DNA of 64,000 bases, taken from NCBI RefSeq assembly GCF_013201075.1, contig NZ_CP053708.1:933501-997500 (forward strand), read 5' to 3'. Below the pieces are notes generated by a model. The model was not told the origin of the DNA. It saw only the letters and a program-made list of their open reading frames with translations, and did not search any database. The position numbers and the translations under genes were made by a program. This stretch comes from Lichenicola cladoniae (GTDB lineage Bacteria > Pseudomonadota > Alphaproteobacteria > Acetobacterales > Acetobacteraceae). Within the stretch, counting starts at the first letter, position 1. Each line of letters opens with the position of its first letter. This document shows, piece by piece, positions 1 to 8,825 of this stretch.

Positions 1-268
1 GCTTGCCGGCGGCGACGCAGGCGGCGATCTGGTGTTCGTGCAGGCTATGCGGTGTCGCCAGGATCACCGCCTCGGTGTCCGGGCCCAGCAGGTCGGCAAG
101 ATCGGAATAAACGTCGATGCCGGTTCCTGCCAATGCATCGCGCGCTGCCGTCGTTTCCGGATCGGCCACCGCGACAAGCCGCAGTGCCTGCGATCGTGCG
201 CGGATGAGATCCGTCATCTTTTTGCCCCACCAGCCGAAGCCTGCGAGCGCTACGTTGACTGGTTGCAT
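1..268 (-). CDS. Gfo/Idh/MocA family oxidoreductase, N-terminal part (cut by left edge)
   Basis: Reading the minus strand from the ATG at 268 gives 89 codons that stay open to the window edge. The product begins with a Rossmann fold: residues 5-14 hold the G-x-G-x-x-G type NAD(P)-binding turn (ALAGFGWWGK), then a beta strand ending in VADP, and a later TPHSLHEHQ stretch typical of the Gfo/Idh/MocA family. The start is supported by AAGGAGGT about six bases upstream. Members oxidise or reduce sugars, cyclitols and their derivatives with NAD(P); the substrate is not readable here. It lies 45 bp downstream of the regulator and is probably the last visible gene of the minus-strand aromatic operon. 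The family is fairly certain, the role is open. Confidence 0.8.
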   Translation of the reverse strand, partial: MQPVNVALAGFGWWGKKMTDLIRARSQALRLVAVADPETTAARDALAGTGIDVYSDLADLLGPDTEAVILATPHSLHEHQIAACVAAGK

Positions 269-312
269 ATGCGACCTCCTTCTTGACGATGGCTGGGCCA
301 TCCGGTGCAGTT

Positions 313-2010
313 TTAGGCGTGACCCGATGCATGATGCCGGACGTCTGCGGGCCGGGAATGCAGGCGGTCGAACCCCTTCTGGATCGCGGCGAGAGCGGCG
401 CGATCCGTCTTGCGCCGGGTCAGGGCGTCATGAATCTCGGCGCCGACGATCGCCTCGATCGCGGTGTAGTTCGGGATCGCGGGCCGCGCCCAGGCATCCA
501 GCATGTTCTTGCCGGCCGCCTTCTCGACGAAGCTGACAATGGAGGACGACCGCATCACTTCCGGGTCGGAAACCACGCTGAACCGGGGCAGAAACGGGAA
601 GCCGTTCTTGACATGGCTCCTGACCGAATCCGGCGTCATCATCCAGGCCATCGCTTCGACGGCGGCACGAAGTTGGTCCTCGGGCAGGTTGACCGGAATG
701 GTCAGCACAAACCCGCCGAGTGGCGCCGTGCTTCGTCCGTGCGGGCCAGCCGGATGGGTGAGATAGGTGACGCGCCGCTTGACCCGCGAGCGCGTGTCGT
801 ACTCGAACCGCGCGCACCGCATGCTCCAGCAATAGATCATGGCGGCATCGCCACGCAGGAAGATGTCGAAGCTCGATTCCCAGTCCAGCGCGGTGACATC
901 CGGCGGCGAAATCTCGACCAGCCGGTGCATGTAGTCGAGCACGCGAAGCCCCGCCTCGACCGGAAGCTGCGGCACCGCGTCCGGCTCGGATGCCTGGCTG
1001 CGCGGAACCAGATGTTCACCGCAATCGGACAACAGGAACAGAAACGTCGAGGCGATCGGCATTCCGCGCGCCGCGTTCCAGACGATCCCGTAGCGGCCAT
1101 GGTTCGGCGCATGCAGGGCGCGGCCGACCTCGATCACCTGGTCGAAGCTGGCCGGCGCCGACAGGCCTGCATCCTGCAGCAGGTCGCGGCGCACCGCGAG
1201 GGTCTCGATCGTGCAGTACACGGGTATGCCGTACTGCCGGCCGCGATACTGACCCGCCGCCCAGAAGCTGTCGTGGAAATTATCACGGTTGAGACGAAGC
1301 GATGCGAGCTCGTCGTCGATCGGACGGATCAGCCCCTTGCTGGCGAATTCACCGACCCAGGGAATGTTCAGCGCGGTCAGGTGATAGCGCGAGACCCGCT
1401 GCTGCGCATTCTCCAGCGTAAGCTTGTAGAGCTGCGGCAGGCGCGCCAGCTCGATATCCTGTCGCGAGCCGAAATCGTTCCTGAAATCGCCCCAGAGATT
1501 CTGCATCGCGATGAAATAGTTGTCGTCGGCGAGTAGGAAGCGCATGTCCGAGCGATTGCTGCCGTGCGTCGGCGCCAGCGATGCCGGACGCTGGACCGGA
1601 CTGGCCGACGGGGCGCCGAAATAGTAATTGTCCGGCTCCTCGCCGTCCGCGCGCCGGCCAAGGGTGGCGGCGAGGATCGCTTTGACCTTGAGCAGATAGT
1701 CGTCGAACCGCGCCACCAGCTTTGCGCTGGGATGCAGGGTGAAGGACTTCCCGGTCGTGCCGCGACTGACCCTGTCGATCATGCCGGCGGCGATCAGCTC
1801 GTCGAGCTTTCGCATCGCGGTCGTGTAGGGGGCGTAGCCGGCCTGTGCGAGAGCCGACATGGTGACGACATCTCCTGTTATCTCCGCGCGAACCAGATGC
1901 TGCAGAATCAGGTTCGCGGGATCGCCGTGCGAGTCCGGAAATAAGTCGCGCCATGGCCCGCGCAACTGTTCCAGCACGTCGAGCAGACGAAGCCGTTCGA
2001 GATCGTTCAC
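313..2010 (-). CDS. Winged-helix regulator fused to a family-1 solute-binding-protein domain
   Basis: This 565-residue protein starts at a GTG (2010) 17 bp after the preceding stop. An ATG further upstream would overlap that gene deeply. Residues about 20-100 look like a MarR/ROK-style winged helix (a recognition-helix-like segment near TTAMRKLDELIAAGMI and a wing near GTTGKSF). Residues about 155-545 resemble an ABC-type family-1 solute-binding protein of the maltose/UgpB type: alternating strands, a DAGLSAPASFDQ-type hinge segment and a DAAMIYCW strand. There is no signal peptide, so the binding domain should be cytoplasmic. I infer a one-component regulator that senses a sugar-like ligand and controls the surrounding aromatic and sugar operons. 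This differs from LacI/GntR proteins, which use another periplasmic-binding fold. DNA binding is inferred only. Confidence 0.7.
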   Translation of the reverse strand: MNDLERLRLLDVLEQLRGPWRDLFPDSHGDPANLILQHLVRAEITGDVVTMSALAQAGYAPYTTAMRKLDELIAAGMIDRVSRGTTGKSFTLHPSAKLVARFDDYLLKVKAILAATLGRRADGEEPDNYYFGAPSASPVQRPASLAPTHGSNRSDMRFLLADDNYFIAMQNLWGDFRNDFGSRQDIELARLPQLYKLTLENAQQRVSRYHLTALNIPWVGEFASKGLIRPIDDELASLRLNRDNFHDSFWAAGQYRGRQYGIPVYCTIETLAVRRDLLQDAGLSAPASFDQVIEVGRALHAPNHGRYGIVWNAARGMPIASTFLFLLSDCGEHLVPRSQASEPDAVPQLPVEAGLRVLDYMHRLVEISPPDVTALDWESSFDIFLRGDAAMIYCWSMRCARFEYDTRSRVKRRVTYLTHPAGPHGRSTAPLGGFVLTIPVNLPEDQLRAAVEAMAWMMTPDSVRSHVKNGFPFLPRFSVVSDPEVMRSSSIVSFVEKAAGKNMLDAWARPAIPNYTAIEAIVGAEIHDALTRRKTDRAALAAIQKGFDRLHSRPADVRHHASGHA

Positions 2011-2026
2011 CCGAACACCTGTATTT

Positions 2027-2938
2027 TCACGGCGTGTGTGTTTGCCGCGTTTCCGGCAGCCCGGCCTGGGCCTCGTATTGCTGGAGCAGGGCAAAGAAAT
2101 CGCTCTGGCCCAGGCCTTGTGCGTTCGCAGCCTCGTATTGCTGACGGATAAGCGCAGTCAGGTAGATCGGCGATGCGGTATCGCGCGCAGCGTCGACGAT
2201 GAGGTCGAAATCCTTGATCATCTGGGTCACGGTAAAGGCTGCGGTGAAATCGTGCCGCTCCAGCATGTCGCGCTTATAGGCGACAAGCGGACTGTTGACG
2301 ACGCTCTCGCCGATCACGTCCAGCATCGGGCCGACCGCAAGACCGCCTTTCTGGCCGAAGGTGAGGGCTTCCGCCACCAGGGCCGAGGTGGCACCGACAA
2401 GCATGTTGATGACGAGCTTGAGGGTGCGAGCCTCTTCGCCTTCGCCGAGATAGAAGAACCGCGACGCAAGATGCGTCATGACCGGATGCACGCGGTCGTA
2501 GTCGGCACGGCTGCCGGAAGCCAGAACGGTCAGCGTGCCGGCGGCGGCGAGCGCGGTGCTGCCGGAGATCGGGCTCCTTATATAGCCGGCGCCGGACGCG
2601 GCGATCGCGAGCGCGGCTTCCGCAGAGGCGGTCGGAGACACCGTGCTGGTCTCGACGAGGATCTTGCCCGGCTTCAGGGCCTGCCCGAGCCCGTCCGGCG
2701 CGACAAGCAGGCTGCGGAGAACCGCATCGTTGGGCAGGGAGGTGAAGACGATGTCGGCCGCCTCGACCACATCGTGCGGGCGCGCCAAAACCGAGGCGCC
2801 GGCGTCGCGCAGCGCATTGCATGCTTCCGGTGCGACATCGTGGACATGCAGCGTGTAGCCGGCCTGAAGCAGGCGCGTCGCCATCGGCGCGCCCATCTTG
2901 CCGAGACCGATCCAGCCGAGTGTTGCCATTGTGCTCAT
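2027..2938 (-). CDS. NAD(P)-dependent beta-hydroxyacid dehydrogenase (3-hydroxyisobutyrate dehydrogenase family)
   Basis: The 303-residue protein opens with the nucleotide-binding turn GLGKMGAPMA (about residues 9-18). The family substrate-binding segment follows near residues 117-140 (ETSTVSP, then SPISGST), and a conserved Lys/Asn motif (LKLVINM) lies about residues 168-176. Length matches the family. The ATG at 2938 is chosen because it follows the dioxygenase stop by 13 bp; earlier codons would read into that gene. Family members oxidise beta-hydroxy acids or reduce semialdehydes such as tartronate semialdehyde. In this operon it may act on a precursor or by-product of the hydroxyquinol route, but no substrate can be assigned. 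Confidence 0.82.
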   Translation of the reverse strand: MSTMATLGWIGLGKMGAPMATRLLQAGYTLHVHDVAPEACNALRDAGASVLARPHDVVEAADIVFTSLPNDAVLRSLLVAPDGLGQALKPGKILVETSTVSPTASAEAALAIAASGAGYIRSPISGSTALAAAGTLTVLASGSRADYDRVHPVMTHLASRFFYLGEGEEARTLKLVINMLVGATSALVAEALTFGQKGGLAVGPMLDVIGESVVNSPLVAYKRDMLERHDFTAAFTVTQMIKDFDLIVDAARDTASPIYLTALIRQQYEAANAQGLGQSDFFALLQQYEAQAGLPETRQTHTP

Positions 2939-2951
2939 GGAAGAAGCCGCC

Positions 2952-3839
2952 TTACAGGGTGTGGTGCGCAGATTGCAGCCGGATGACGACGTCCGTCTCA
3001 TGATGCTGCGCCGGGACGCCAAAGTACGCGCCGCGTTCCGCATCGTCATGTTTGCGGAACGGCAGGACCAGCGCGTCCTTGACGCCGAACACGGCATCGC
3101 TATCGAGATACGGATCACCCTCGACGAAGATGTGTGTCGTGAGGGTCTCGTATCCTGTTGCGGAAACGATGAAGTGGATGTGCGCCGGGCGCATCGGATG
3201 CCGCTTCAATGCCTCCAGCATGCGGCCCACCGGACCGTCGCTGGGGATCGGGTAGGAGGCGGGTACGATGCTGCGGAACCAGAAGGTTCCGTCGGGGCCG
3301 GTGCGGAAGGTCCCGCGCAGGTTCATGTCCGGCTGGGTTGGATCCTGCGTGTCGTAGTAGCCGTCCTCGGAGGTCTGCCAGATGTCGAGGATCGCGCCCT
3401 CTATGGGTTTTTCATCGACGTCCAGGACCGCGCCGGAGACGACGAGGGGCTCGCCGCGACCATCGCGGGAGATGGTCTCTCCCATCTGCATGGTCGGCGC
3501 ACCCTCGACATGGAAAGGCCCGAGCACGGTGGATGGGGTGGCATCCTGCACCTTGCGGTTGTTGATCGCGTCCACCAGCATCGACACGCCGAGCGTGTCG
3601 GACAGCAGGATGAACTCCTGCCGACGATCCGAGCAGATCTGGCCGGTGGCGGTCAGGAAATCGATCGCGGTGCGCCACTCCGCCTGGGTGAGTTGCAGTT
3701 CGCGCACCGCGTCGTGCAGGTGACGGACCAGAACGCTCATGATCTCGCGCAGACGCGGATCGGGACAACTGGCGTTCCGCTCGATGACAATGTCCGTCGC
3801 GGTGGTCTCGTCGAAGCTTTGGGTGGGAGCGGACATCAT
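2952..3839 (-). CDS. Hydroxyquinol 1,2-dioxygenase (intradiol, Fe(III))
   Basis: This 295-residue protein has the helical N-terminal linker domain of catechol/hydroxyquinol dioxygenases (about residues 28-105) followed by the beta-sandwich catalytic domain. The four iron ligands are visible: Tyr161 or Tyr162 in EDGYYDTQ, Tyr196 in SYPIPSDGPVG, and His220 and His222 in RPAHIHF. The enzyme cleaves 1,2,4-trihydroxybenzene between the two ortho hydroxyls to give maleylacetate. The adjacent maleylacetate reductase, 9 bp upstream, strongly supports hydroxyquinol rather than catechol as substrate. GAGGA sits six bases before the first of two adjacent ATGs. It is translated in the middle of a tight minus-strand operon. 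Confidence 0.9.
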   Translation of the reverse strand: MMSAPTQSFDETTATDIVIERNASCPDPRLREIMSVLVRHLHDAVRELQLTQAEWRTAIDFLTATGQICSDRRQEFILLSDTLGVSMLVDAINNRKVQDATPSTVLGPFHVEGAPTMQMGETISRDGRGEPLVVSGAVLDVDEKPIEGAILDIWQTSEDGYYDTQDPTQPDMNLRGTFRTGPDGTFWFRSIVPASYPIPSDGPVGRMLEALKRHPMRPAHIHFIVSATGYETLTTHIFVEGDPYLDSDAVFGVKDALVLPFRKHDDAERGAYFGVPAQHHETDVVIRLQSAHHTL

Positions 3840-3848
3840 GTGTGTTCC

Positions 3849-4931
3849 TCAGCCCGCCGTGCCGGCGGAGGTGCCGGGCGCACGGCCGTGATAGGCGTCG
3901 TCGAGCAACGCGCGGATCGACGTGCGATCGAGCACACGCGGATTGGGATACGGCCTGGCCGTCGCGAGGTCGGCGGCGCGGTCGAGATCGCTCTCGCGTA
4001 GCCCAAGCGACGATAGCGACGATGGCGCGCCGATCCGCCGACCGAACTCATGCAATGCCACGGCCACGTCATCCTGGCCGAACACACGGCGCAGGACAGC
4101 GACCGCTTCGGGCGCGGCGGCCGTGTTGTAGGCGAGCGCATAGGGGAGCACCACCGAATGGGTCGGTGCGTGGGGAAGATCGAAGCTGCCGCCGAGTGTG
4201 TGGCAAAGCTTGTGATGCAGGCCCATCTCGACGGCACCGAGCGTGATACCGCAGAGCCACGCGCCGTAGAGCGCCTCGGTGCGGGCGGCGCGGTCGTCCG
4301 GACGTGCTAGGATTGCGGGCAGCGCATGCACGAGCGATCCGATCGCCGTTTCCGCCATCAGCGATATGATCGGGTTGCGGTCACGCGCGTAGAGGGCCTC
4401 GATTGCATGCGCCATCGCGTTGAGACCACTGGTCGCCGACATCGCCGGTGGCAGGCCGATGGTGTAGGCCACATCATAGATCGTGGTTTCCGGAAGCACC
4501 TTTTCGGAACGCAGCGTATGCTTCTCGCCGTCGCGCGTCTCTCCGAGGATCGGGGTCATCTCCGATCCGGCATAGGTGGTCGGGATCGCGATCTGCGGCA
4601 GGTCGGTCCGCAGCGCGATCGCCTTCGACAGTCCGGTGGTGGAGCCGCCGCCAAAGGCGATGAGCCCGTCCGACCGTCGCTCCGCAACCACTGCCATCGC
4701 CTGTTCCGTCACTGCAACGGGCGTGTGCATCGTCGCGCCGAAGAAGCCACCGCTGCTGGCATCTCCCAGGAGCGTGAGGATTTCCTGCGCCTGCGTCTGC
4801 TGCTCGGGCGTCGAGAGCACAAGTGGGCGACGCATACCAAGCCGCGCTGCCTCTTCGCCGAGCTGCGCAATTGTGCCATCACCGAACAACACGCGCATCG
4901 GCAAGCCGCTGAAGACGAACTCGGATTGCAT
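3849..4931 (-). CDS. Maleylacetate reductase (iron-containing alcohol dehydrogenase family)
   Basis: The 360-residue protein matches the usual length of maleylacetate reductases. It carries the family's glycine-rich cofactor motif near residues 93-98 (FGGGST) followed by the KAIAL stretch, the PTTYAGSEMTP segment about residues 138-148, and a C-terminal HKLCHTLGG...HAPTHS region where the metal-binding histidines of the wider family lie. It reduces maleylacetate to 3-oxoadipate with NAD(P)H. It is the first gene of the minus-strand operon, followed directly by the ring-cleavage dioxygenase, so the pair completes hydroxyquinol to 3-oxoadipate. A purine-rich GGGAAG lies about ten bases before the ATG. 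Confidence 0.88.
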   Translation of the reverse strand: MQSEFVFSGLPMRVLFGDGTIAQLGEEAARLGMRRPLVLSTPEQQTQAQEILTLLGDASSGGFFGATMHTPVAVTEQAMAVVAERRSDGLIAFGGGSTTGLSKAIALRTDLPQIAIPTTYAGSEMTPILGETRDGEKHTLRSEKVLPETTIYDVAYTIGLPPAMSATSGLNAMAHAIEALYARDRNPIISLMAETAIGSLVHALPAILARPDDRAARTEALYGAWLCGITLGAVEMGLHHKLCHTLGGSFDLPHAPTHSVVLPYALAYNTAAAPEAVAVLRRVFGQDDVAVALHEFGRRIGAPSSLSSLGLRESDLDRAADLATARPYPNPRVLDRTSIRALLDDAYHGRAPGTSAGTAG

Positions 4932-5203
4932 GGGGTAATTCTTCCCTTCCCTGCGGTCGTTTCAGCCGACCTTTCCCTGCCGGCACCGGTGTCGCACATC
5001 TGGGGTGCGGCTTAACCTATGCCGAGCCTGACGATAAGCTGTCGGGCGCGACCGAACAGCCCCCAGATATCCATTTTGGACAAATTCACTATTCTGCGGT
5101 GAGCGTCTCGTTCCTAGTGTCGTTATCAACAAACTCGGCAAAGAAATCAGCCGCTCCGAGGCTGAGCAAGCCGTCAATAGACCGTATCTGGGAGGTCTCG
5201 GGA
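4932..5203. promoter_or_regulatory. Divergent control region between aromatic and sugar-import operons
   Basis: The 272 bp between the maleylacetate reductase start and the solute-binding-protein start must hold both promoters. No convincing sigma-70 pair stands out. A short palindrome (5075-5084) and a strong ribosome site, GGGAGG at 5190-5195, are the visible elements. The shared region suggests that one regulator could coordinate both operons. Confidence 0.5.
5075..5084. promoter_or_regulatory. Candidate operator TTTGgaCAAA
   Basis: A 4+4 bp inverted repeat with a two-base spacer lies in the middle of the divergent intergenic region. It could bind the winged-helix regulator at 313-2010. 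It is short enough to occur by chance, so this is only a candidate. Confidence 0.22.
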
Positions 5204-6337
5204 ATGAAATCCACCAATTTGGTGCTCTGCAGCATTGTGCTGTCCGGAGTGGCGGCGCAAGCGGCCGCGGCACGTGGTTATGAGGGCGCTCCGCGAACGG
5301 AACTGTTCAATCCGTCATTGAGCAGCTGCATACGCGACACGAGTGCCTACAAGAAGGCGCCGCCTTACGTGATCGGGTTCAGCAATGCCGGGCTTGGGGA
5401 TAGCTGGCGCGTCGTGGCGCTCGACGAACTGAAGCAGGGCGCGCAAGACCACAAGGATGTCATCAAGAAACTGATCATCACCGATGCCGGTCATGACGAC
5501 GCCAAGCAGGTTTCGGATGTGCAGGACCTGGTGTCGCAGGGCGTGGACTTGTTGATCGTGAGCGCCAATACCGAAAAGGCGCTCGATCCGGTCGTCACCC
5601 GCGCGATGAAGCGCGGCATTCCGGTCGTCATGCTGGATCGCCGGATCTCGTCGGATCACTTCGTAACCTATGTGAACGCATCCGACCCCTTGATGGGTCG
5701 TATCTGGGCGCAATGGATCGTCGAGAAGCTGCATGGCAAGGGCAACGTCGTCATGCTTGGCGGACAGGCCGGCTCGAGCCCGAACGAAAACCGGATGAAT
5801 CCCGCGCTCGAGATATTCAAGCAATATCCCGGTATTCACATCCTCGACACCGTGTATTCCGACTGGAGCCCGGTCAAGGCAAAGCAGGTCATGCAGGCTG
5901 TCATTGCCAAGTATGGCCATACGATCAATGCCGTCTGGTCCGCTCACGGCCTGCAGGTTCCCGGCTCGATCGAGGCGTTCGTCGAGGCCGGCTTCAAGCC
6001 CGGCGAGATCCCGATGCATACGACGGCCGACATCAACGGCGCGCTGCAGATGGCCGTCAAATACAAGGTGCCGATGCTCGAAGTCGGCGATCCGCCTGCC
6101 CAATATCGGCTCGCGGTCTCGGTGGCGCTGAAGGTTCTGGCGGGCGTGCCCGTGCCCTGCGTGGTGACGGTCAACTCGCAGATCGCGGTCACGCCGGGCG
6201 ACGAGACACCGTCGGTCAAGGGCGATCTGCCGTTCCAGGACATGATCGTTCCGAACGGGCCGCCCGATATGCTGATCACCAACGACCTCGGCCCGGCCTA
6301 CAGCCCATCCACGGCGCACATCGACTACCCGCATTAG
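5204..6337 (+). CDS. Sugar ABC transporter periplasmic substrate-binding protein
   Basis: This 377-residue protein has a signal peptide (about residues 1-23, ending AQAAAA) and a ribose/xylose-type two-lobed periplasmic binding domain (Peripla_BP_4 type): the first strand reads YVIGFSNAG, DLLIVSANTEKALDPV marks the first lobe, and PVVMLDRR the strand after it. The ATG at 5204 is chosen because GGGAGG sits eight bases upstream; an earlier GTG at 5099 would add 35 residues before the signal peptide. It should deliver a carbohydrate to the importer encoded immediately downstream (ATPase 10 bp later). The ligand is unknown; a sugar, sugar alcohol or cyclitol is likely from family behaviour. Confidence 0.88.
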   Translation: MKSTNLVLCSIVLSGVAAQAAAARGYEGAPRTELFNPSLSSCIRDTSAYKKAPPYVIGFSNAGLGDSWRVVALDELKQGAQDHKDVIKKLIITDAGHDDAKQVSDVQDLVSQGVDLLIVSANTEKALDPVVTRAMKRGIPVVMLDRRISSDHFVTYVNASDPLMGRIWAQWIVEKLHGKGNVVMLGGQAGSSPNENRMNPALEIFKQYPGIHILDTVYSDWSPVKAKQVMQAVIAKYGHTINAVWSAHGLQVPGSIEAFVEAGFKPGEIPMHTTADINGALQMAVKYKVPMLEVGDPPAQYRLAVSVALKVLAGVPVPCVVTVNSQIAVTPGDETPSVKGDLPFQDMIVPNGPPDMLITNDLGPAYSPSTAHIDYPH

Positions 6338-6347
6338 GAACACGACC

Positions 6348-7847
6348 ATGCTGAGCGTGCAGAACATCAGCAAGGCGTTTCCCGGCGTGCAGGCGCTGTC
6401 GGACATGCGGCTGGATGTACAGGCCGGGGAGATCCATGCGCTGGTCGGCGAGAACGGCGCAGGCAAGTCGACGCTGACCAAGATCATCGCCGGGGTTCAG
6501 CAGCCGGATGCAGGCGAGATGACCCTCGAAGGCAAGCCGGTGCACTGGAGCGGGCCTGCGGCCGCGAAGGCGGCGGGGGTGCATGTCATCTACCAGGAGT
6601 TCGTCCTGTTTCCGCACCTCTCGGTCGCCGAGAATATTTTCATCGGGCAGTACCGGCGCAACCGGTTCGGCGCGGTCGATCATGCGGCGACCGAGCGCGC
6701 TGCGGCGGAGTTGATGGCGCGGCTCGGGGTAGAACTCGAGCCGTGGCGCATGGTCGGCGAGCTGACGGTGGCGGACCAACAGATGGTCGAGATCGCCAAA
6801 GCACTCGTCGACAGGCCGAAGATCCTGATCCTGGATGAGCCGACGGCGGTCATTGCCGGGCGGGAGGTGGAGGCGCTGTTCGAACGCCTGCGTCTGCTGC
6901 GCGATGCCGGTGTCGCGATCATCTACATCTCGCACCGGCTGGAAGAGATCTTCTCGCTCTGCGACCGCGTCACGGTGGTGAAGGATGGGCACTGGATCGC
7001 CACCCAGCGTGTCGACGAGGTGGATCGCGACCGCCTGGTGACCCTCATGGTCGGGCGCGACGTCACACAGCTGTTCCCGCCGCGTGCCCCGGCATCGCAG
7101 GCCGCATCGGCTCCGGTGGTGCTGCAGGCACACGATATCAGGCAGGGGCGCCGGGTTCGCGGCGCGTCCATAGAACTGCGCGCAGGGATCGTGACCGGAC
7201 TTGCCGGCATGGTCGGCGCGGGCCGGTCGGAACTCGCGATGGCCATCTTCGGCGGCCTGCCGATGGAAGGCGGTCGCGTGTCGATCGACGGAACCGTGTT
7301 CAAGCGCATGACGCCCGCGATCGCGATCAGGCAGGGCATCGGCTTCGTGACCGAGGATCGCAAGGGCGAGGGATTGGCGATGTTGCAGGACGTGGCAGCG
7401 AACATCTCGGCCGCCAGCCTGGGCGCCGTTGCATCCGGAGGCCTGCTGCGGAACGCGGAGGAACGGGCGATGGCGATGGCCGATATCGGCTCGTTCCGGA
7501 TCGCCTGCAGCGGCCCCGGCAATCCGGTGGCGACGATGTCCGGCGGCAACCAGCAGAAGGTACTGATCGCCAGGTGGGCGCATACCTGCCGGCGCGTGCT
7601 GATCCTGGATGAGCCGACGCGCGGCGTCGATGTCGGCGCACGCACCGAGATCTACCGGATCATGCGCGAGCTGGCCGCACGCGGGATCGCGATCCTGATG
7701 ATCAGCTCCGAACTGCCGGAGATCGTCGGGATGTCGGACCGGGTCTACGTGATGCGCGAAGGTCTCGTCGCCGGGCTGCTCGAATCCGACGAGATCAACG
7801 AGGAGGCCGTGGTGGATCTCGCCACTCGGCATCGGCAGGCGGCCTGA
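6348..7847 (+). CDS. Sugar ABC transporter ATP-binding protein, double nucleotide-binding domain
   Basis: The 499-residue protein has two ABC domains as in RbsA/MglA. The first has a canonical Walker A (GENGAGKST, about residues 34-42), a degenerate signature (LTVADQQMVEIA) and Walker B (ILILDEPTAVI). The second has a degenerate Walker A (GMVGAGRSE) but a canonical SGGNQQKV signature and LILDEPTRGVD. This mixed pattern is normal for carbohydrate-uptake type-2 importers, where one site hydrolyses ATP. AGGA precedes the ATG. It energises the two permeases that follow. Confidence 0.92.
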   Translation: MLSVQNISKAFPGVQALSDMRLDVQAGEIHALVGENGAGKSTLTKIIAGVQQPDAGEMTLEGKPVHWSGPAAAKAAGVHVIYQEFVLFPHLSVAENIFIGQYRRNRFGAVDHAATERAAAELMARLGVELEPWRMVGELTVADQQMVEIAKALVDRPKILILDEPTAVIAGREVEALFERLRLLRDAGVAIIYISHRLEEIFSLCDRVTVVKDGHWIATQRVDEVDRDRLVTLMVGRDVTQLFPPRAPASQAASAPVVLQAHDIRQGRRVRGASIELRAGIVTGLAGMVGAGRSELAMAIFGGLPMEGGRVSIDGTVFKRMTPAIAIRQGIGFVTEDRKGEGLAMLQDVAANISAASLGAVASGGLLRNAEERAMAMADIGSFRIACSGPGNPVATMSGGNQQKVLIARWAHTCRRVLILDEPTRGVDVGARTEIYRIMRELAARGIAILMISSELPEIVGMSDRVYVMREGLVAGLLESDEINEEAVVDLATRHRQAA

Positions 7848-7859
7848 GGAGCAATGAGC

Positions 7860-8825
7860 ATGTCGGACGTCGCGACCCGGCGACCCCGTCGGAGGATCTC
7901 GGAAGGCGCGGCTCGCCTGTTGATGGTGCTCGGGCTCATGGCGGCGATCGTTGTCACCGGCGCGGTGGTGACGGATCGTTTCCTGCGACCGGAGAACTTC
8001 GCCAACATATTCGAGCAGGCGACCGACCTGGCGCTCGTGTCGCTGGGGCAGTCGCTGACGGTGCTGACCGGCGGTATCGATCTGTCGGTCGGCTCCGCGA
8101 TCAGCCTGCTTTCGGTGCTGACTTCCGGGCTGATCGACGGCAACAGCAGCATGGTTCTTCCCGTGTGTCTCGGCGTGCTCGTCGGCGGCACACTGATCGG
8201 CGTGCTGAACGGCTGCGGCGTAGTCTGGCTGCGTGTGCATCCGCTCATCGTTACGCTGGGAATGGGGGCAGTCCTGCAGGGTGTGGCCCTGCTCTATACG
8301 CGCGTGCCGGTCGGGAGCATCCCGGATGGGTTTGATGGACTTGCCTACGGCCGGGTTGCCCGGATCTCGATCGGCGGCGCAATCACCGTCGCGATGTTCG
8401 TCCTGGTCGCGCTGTTCCTGCACCGCACCAACACCGGACGCATGATCTATGCGCTCGGCGATGACAGCCACGCGGCGCGCCTGCTCGGCATGCCGGTGCG
8501 GCGACTGACCCTGCTGGTCTATGGCGCATCGGGATTCTTCAGTGCGGTGACGGCGATCTATCTCGTCTCCCGGTTCGGCTCCGGACAACCCTATACGGGG
8601 GTGGACTATACGCTGTCCTCGGTGACGCCGGTGGTGGTCGGTGGCATCGTCCTGAGCGGGGGCAGGGGATCGGTGTTCGGTACGCTGCTTGGCGCGTATC
8701 TGCTGGCGCTGCTCAACAACCTGCTGAACTTCCTGCACGTCCCGACACAGATCCAGCTGATCGCGGAGGGCCTGATTATCATGGCGGCCGTCGCCATCCA
8801 TGTCGAGCGTGCGAGGCGGGCATGA
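7860..8825 (+). CDS. Sugar ABC transporter permease (RbsC family)
   Basis: The 321-residue hydrophobic protein has the BPD_transp_2 layout with many membrane spans and the conserved loop TGGIDLSVGSAISLLSV (about residues 74-90). The C-terminal VVVGGIVLSGGRGS motif is characteristic of this permease family. The ATG at 7860 is preferred to the ATG at 7854: GGAG at 7848-7851 is eight bases from the former but only two from the latter. The stop overlaps the next start (ATGA), implying translational coupling with the second permease. Confidence 0.88.
   Translation: MSDVATRRPRRRISEGAARLLMVLGLMAAIVVTGAVVTDRFLRPENFANIFEQATDLALVSLGQSLTVLTGGIDLSVGSAISLLSVLTSGLIDGNSSMVLPVCLGVLVGGTLIGVLNGCGVVWLRVHPLIVTLGMGAVLQGVALLYTRVPVGSIPDGFDGLAYGRVARISIGGAITVAMFVLVALFLHRTNTGRMIYALGDDSHAARLLGMPVRRLTLLVYGASGFFSAVTAIYLVSRFGSGQPYTGVDYTLSSVTPVVVGGIVLSGGRGSVFGTLLGAYLLALLNNLLNFLHVPTQIQLIAEGLIIMAAVAIHVERARRA

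Noticed and set aside
283-1536. Long plus-strand frame opposite the winged-helix regulator
   Set aside because: It is the antisense shadow of a coherent minus-strand protein; the product is Arg-rich with no recognisable domain.
2952-3839. Catechol 1,2-dioxygenase as the specific name
   Set aside because: The adjacent maleylacetate reductase and absence of muconate cycloisomerase point to hydroxyquinol.
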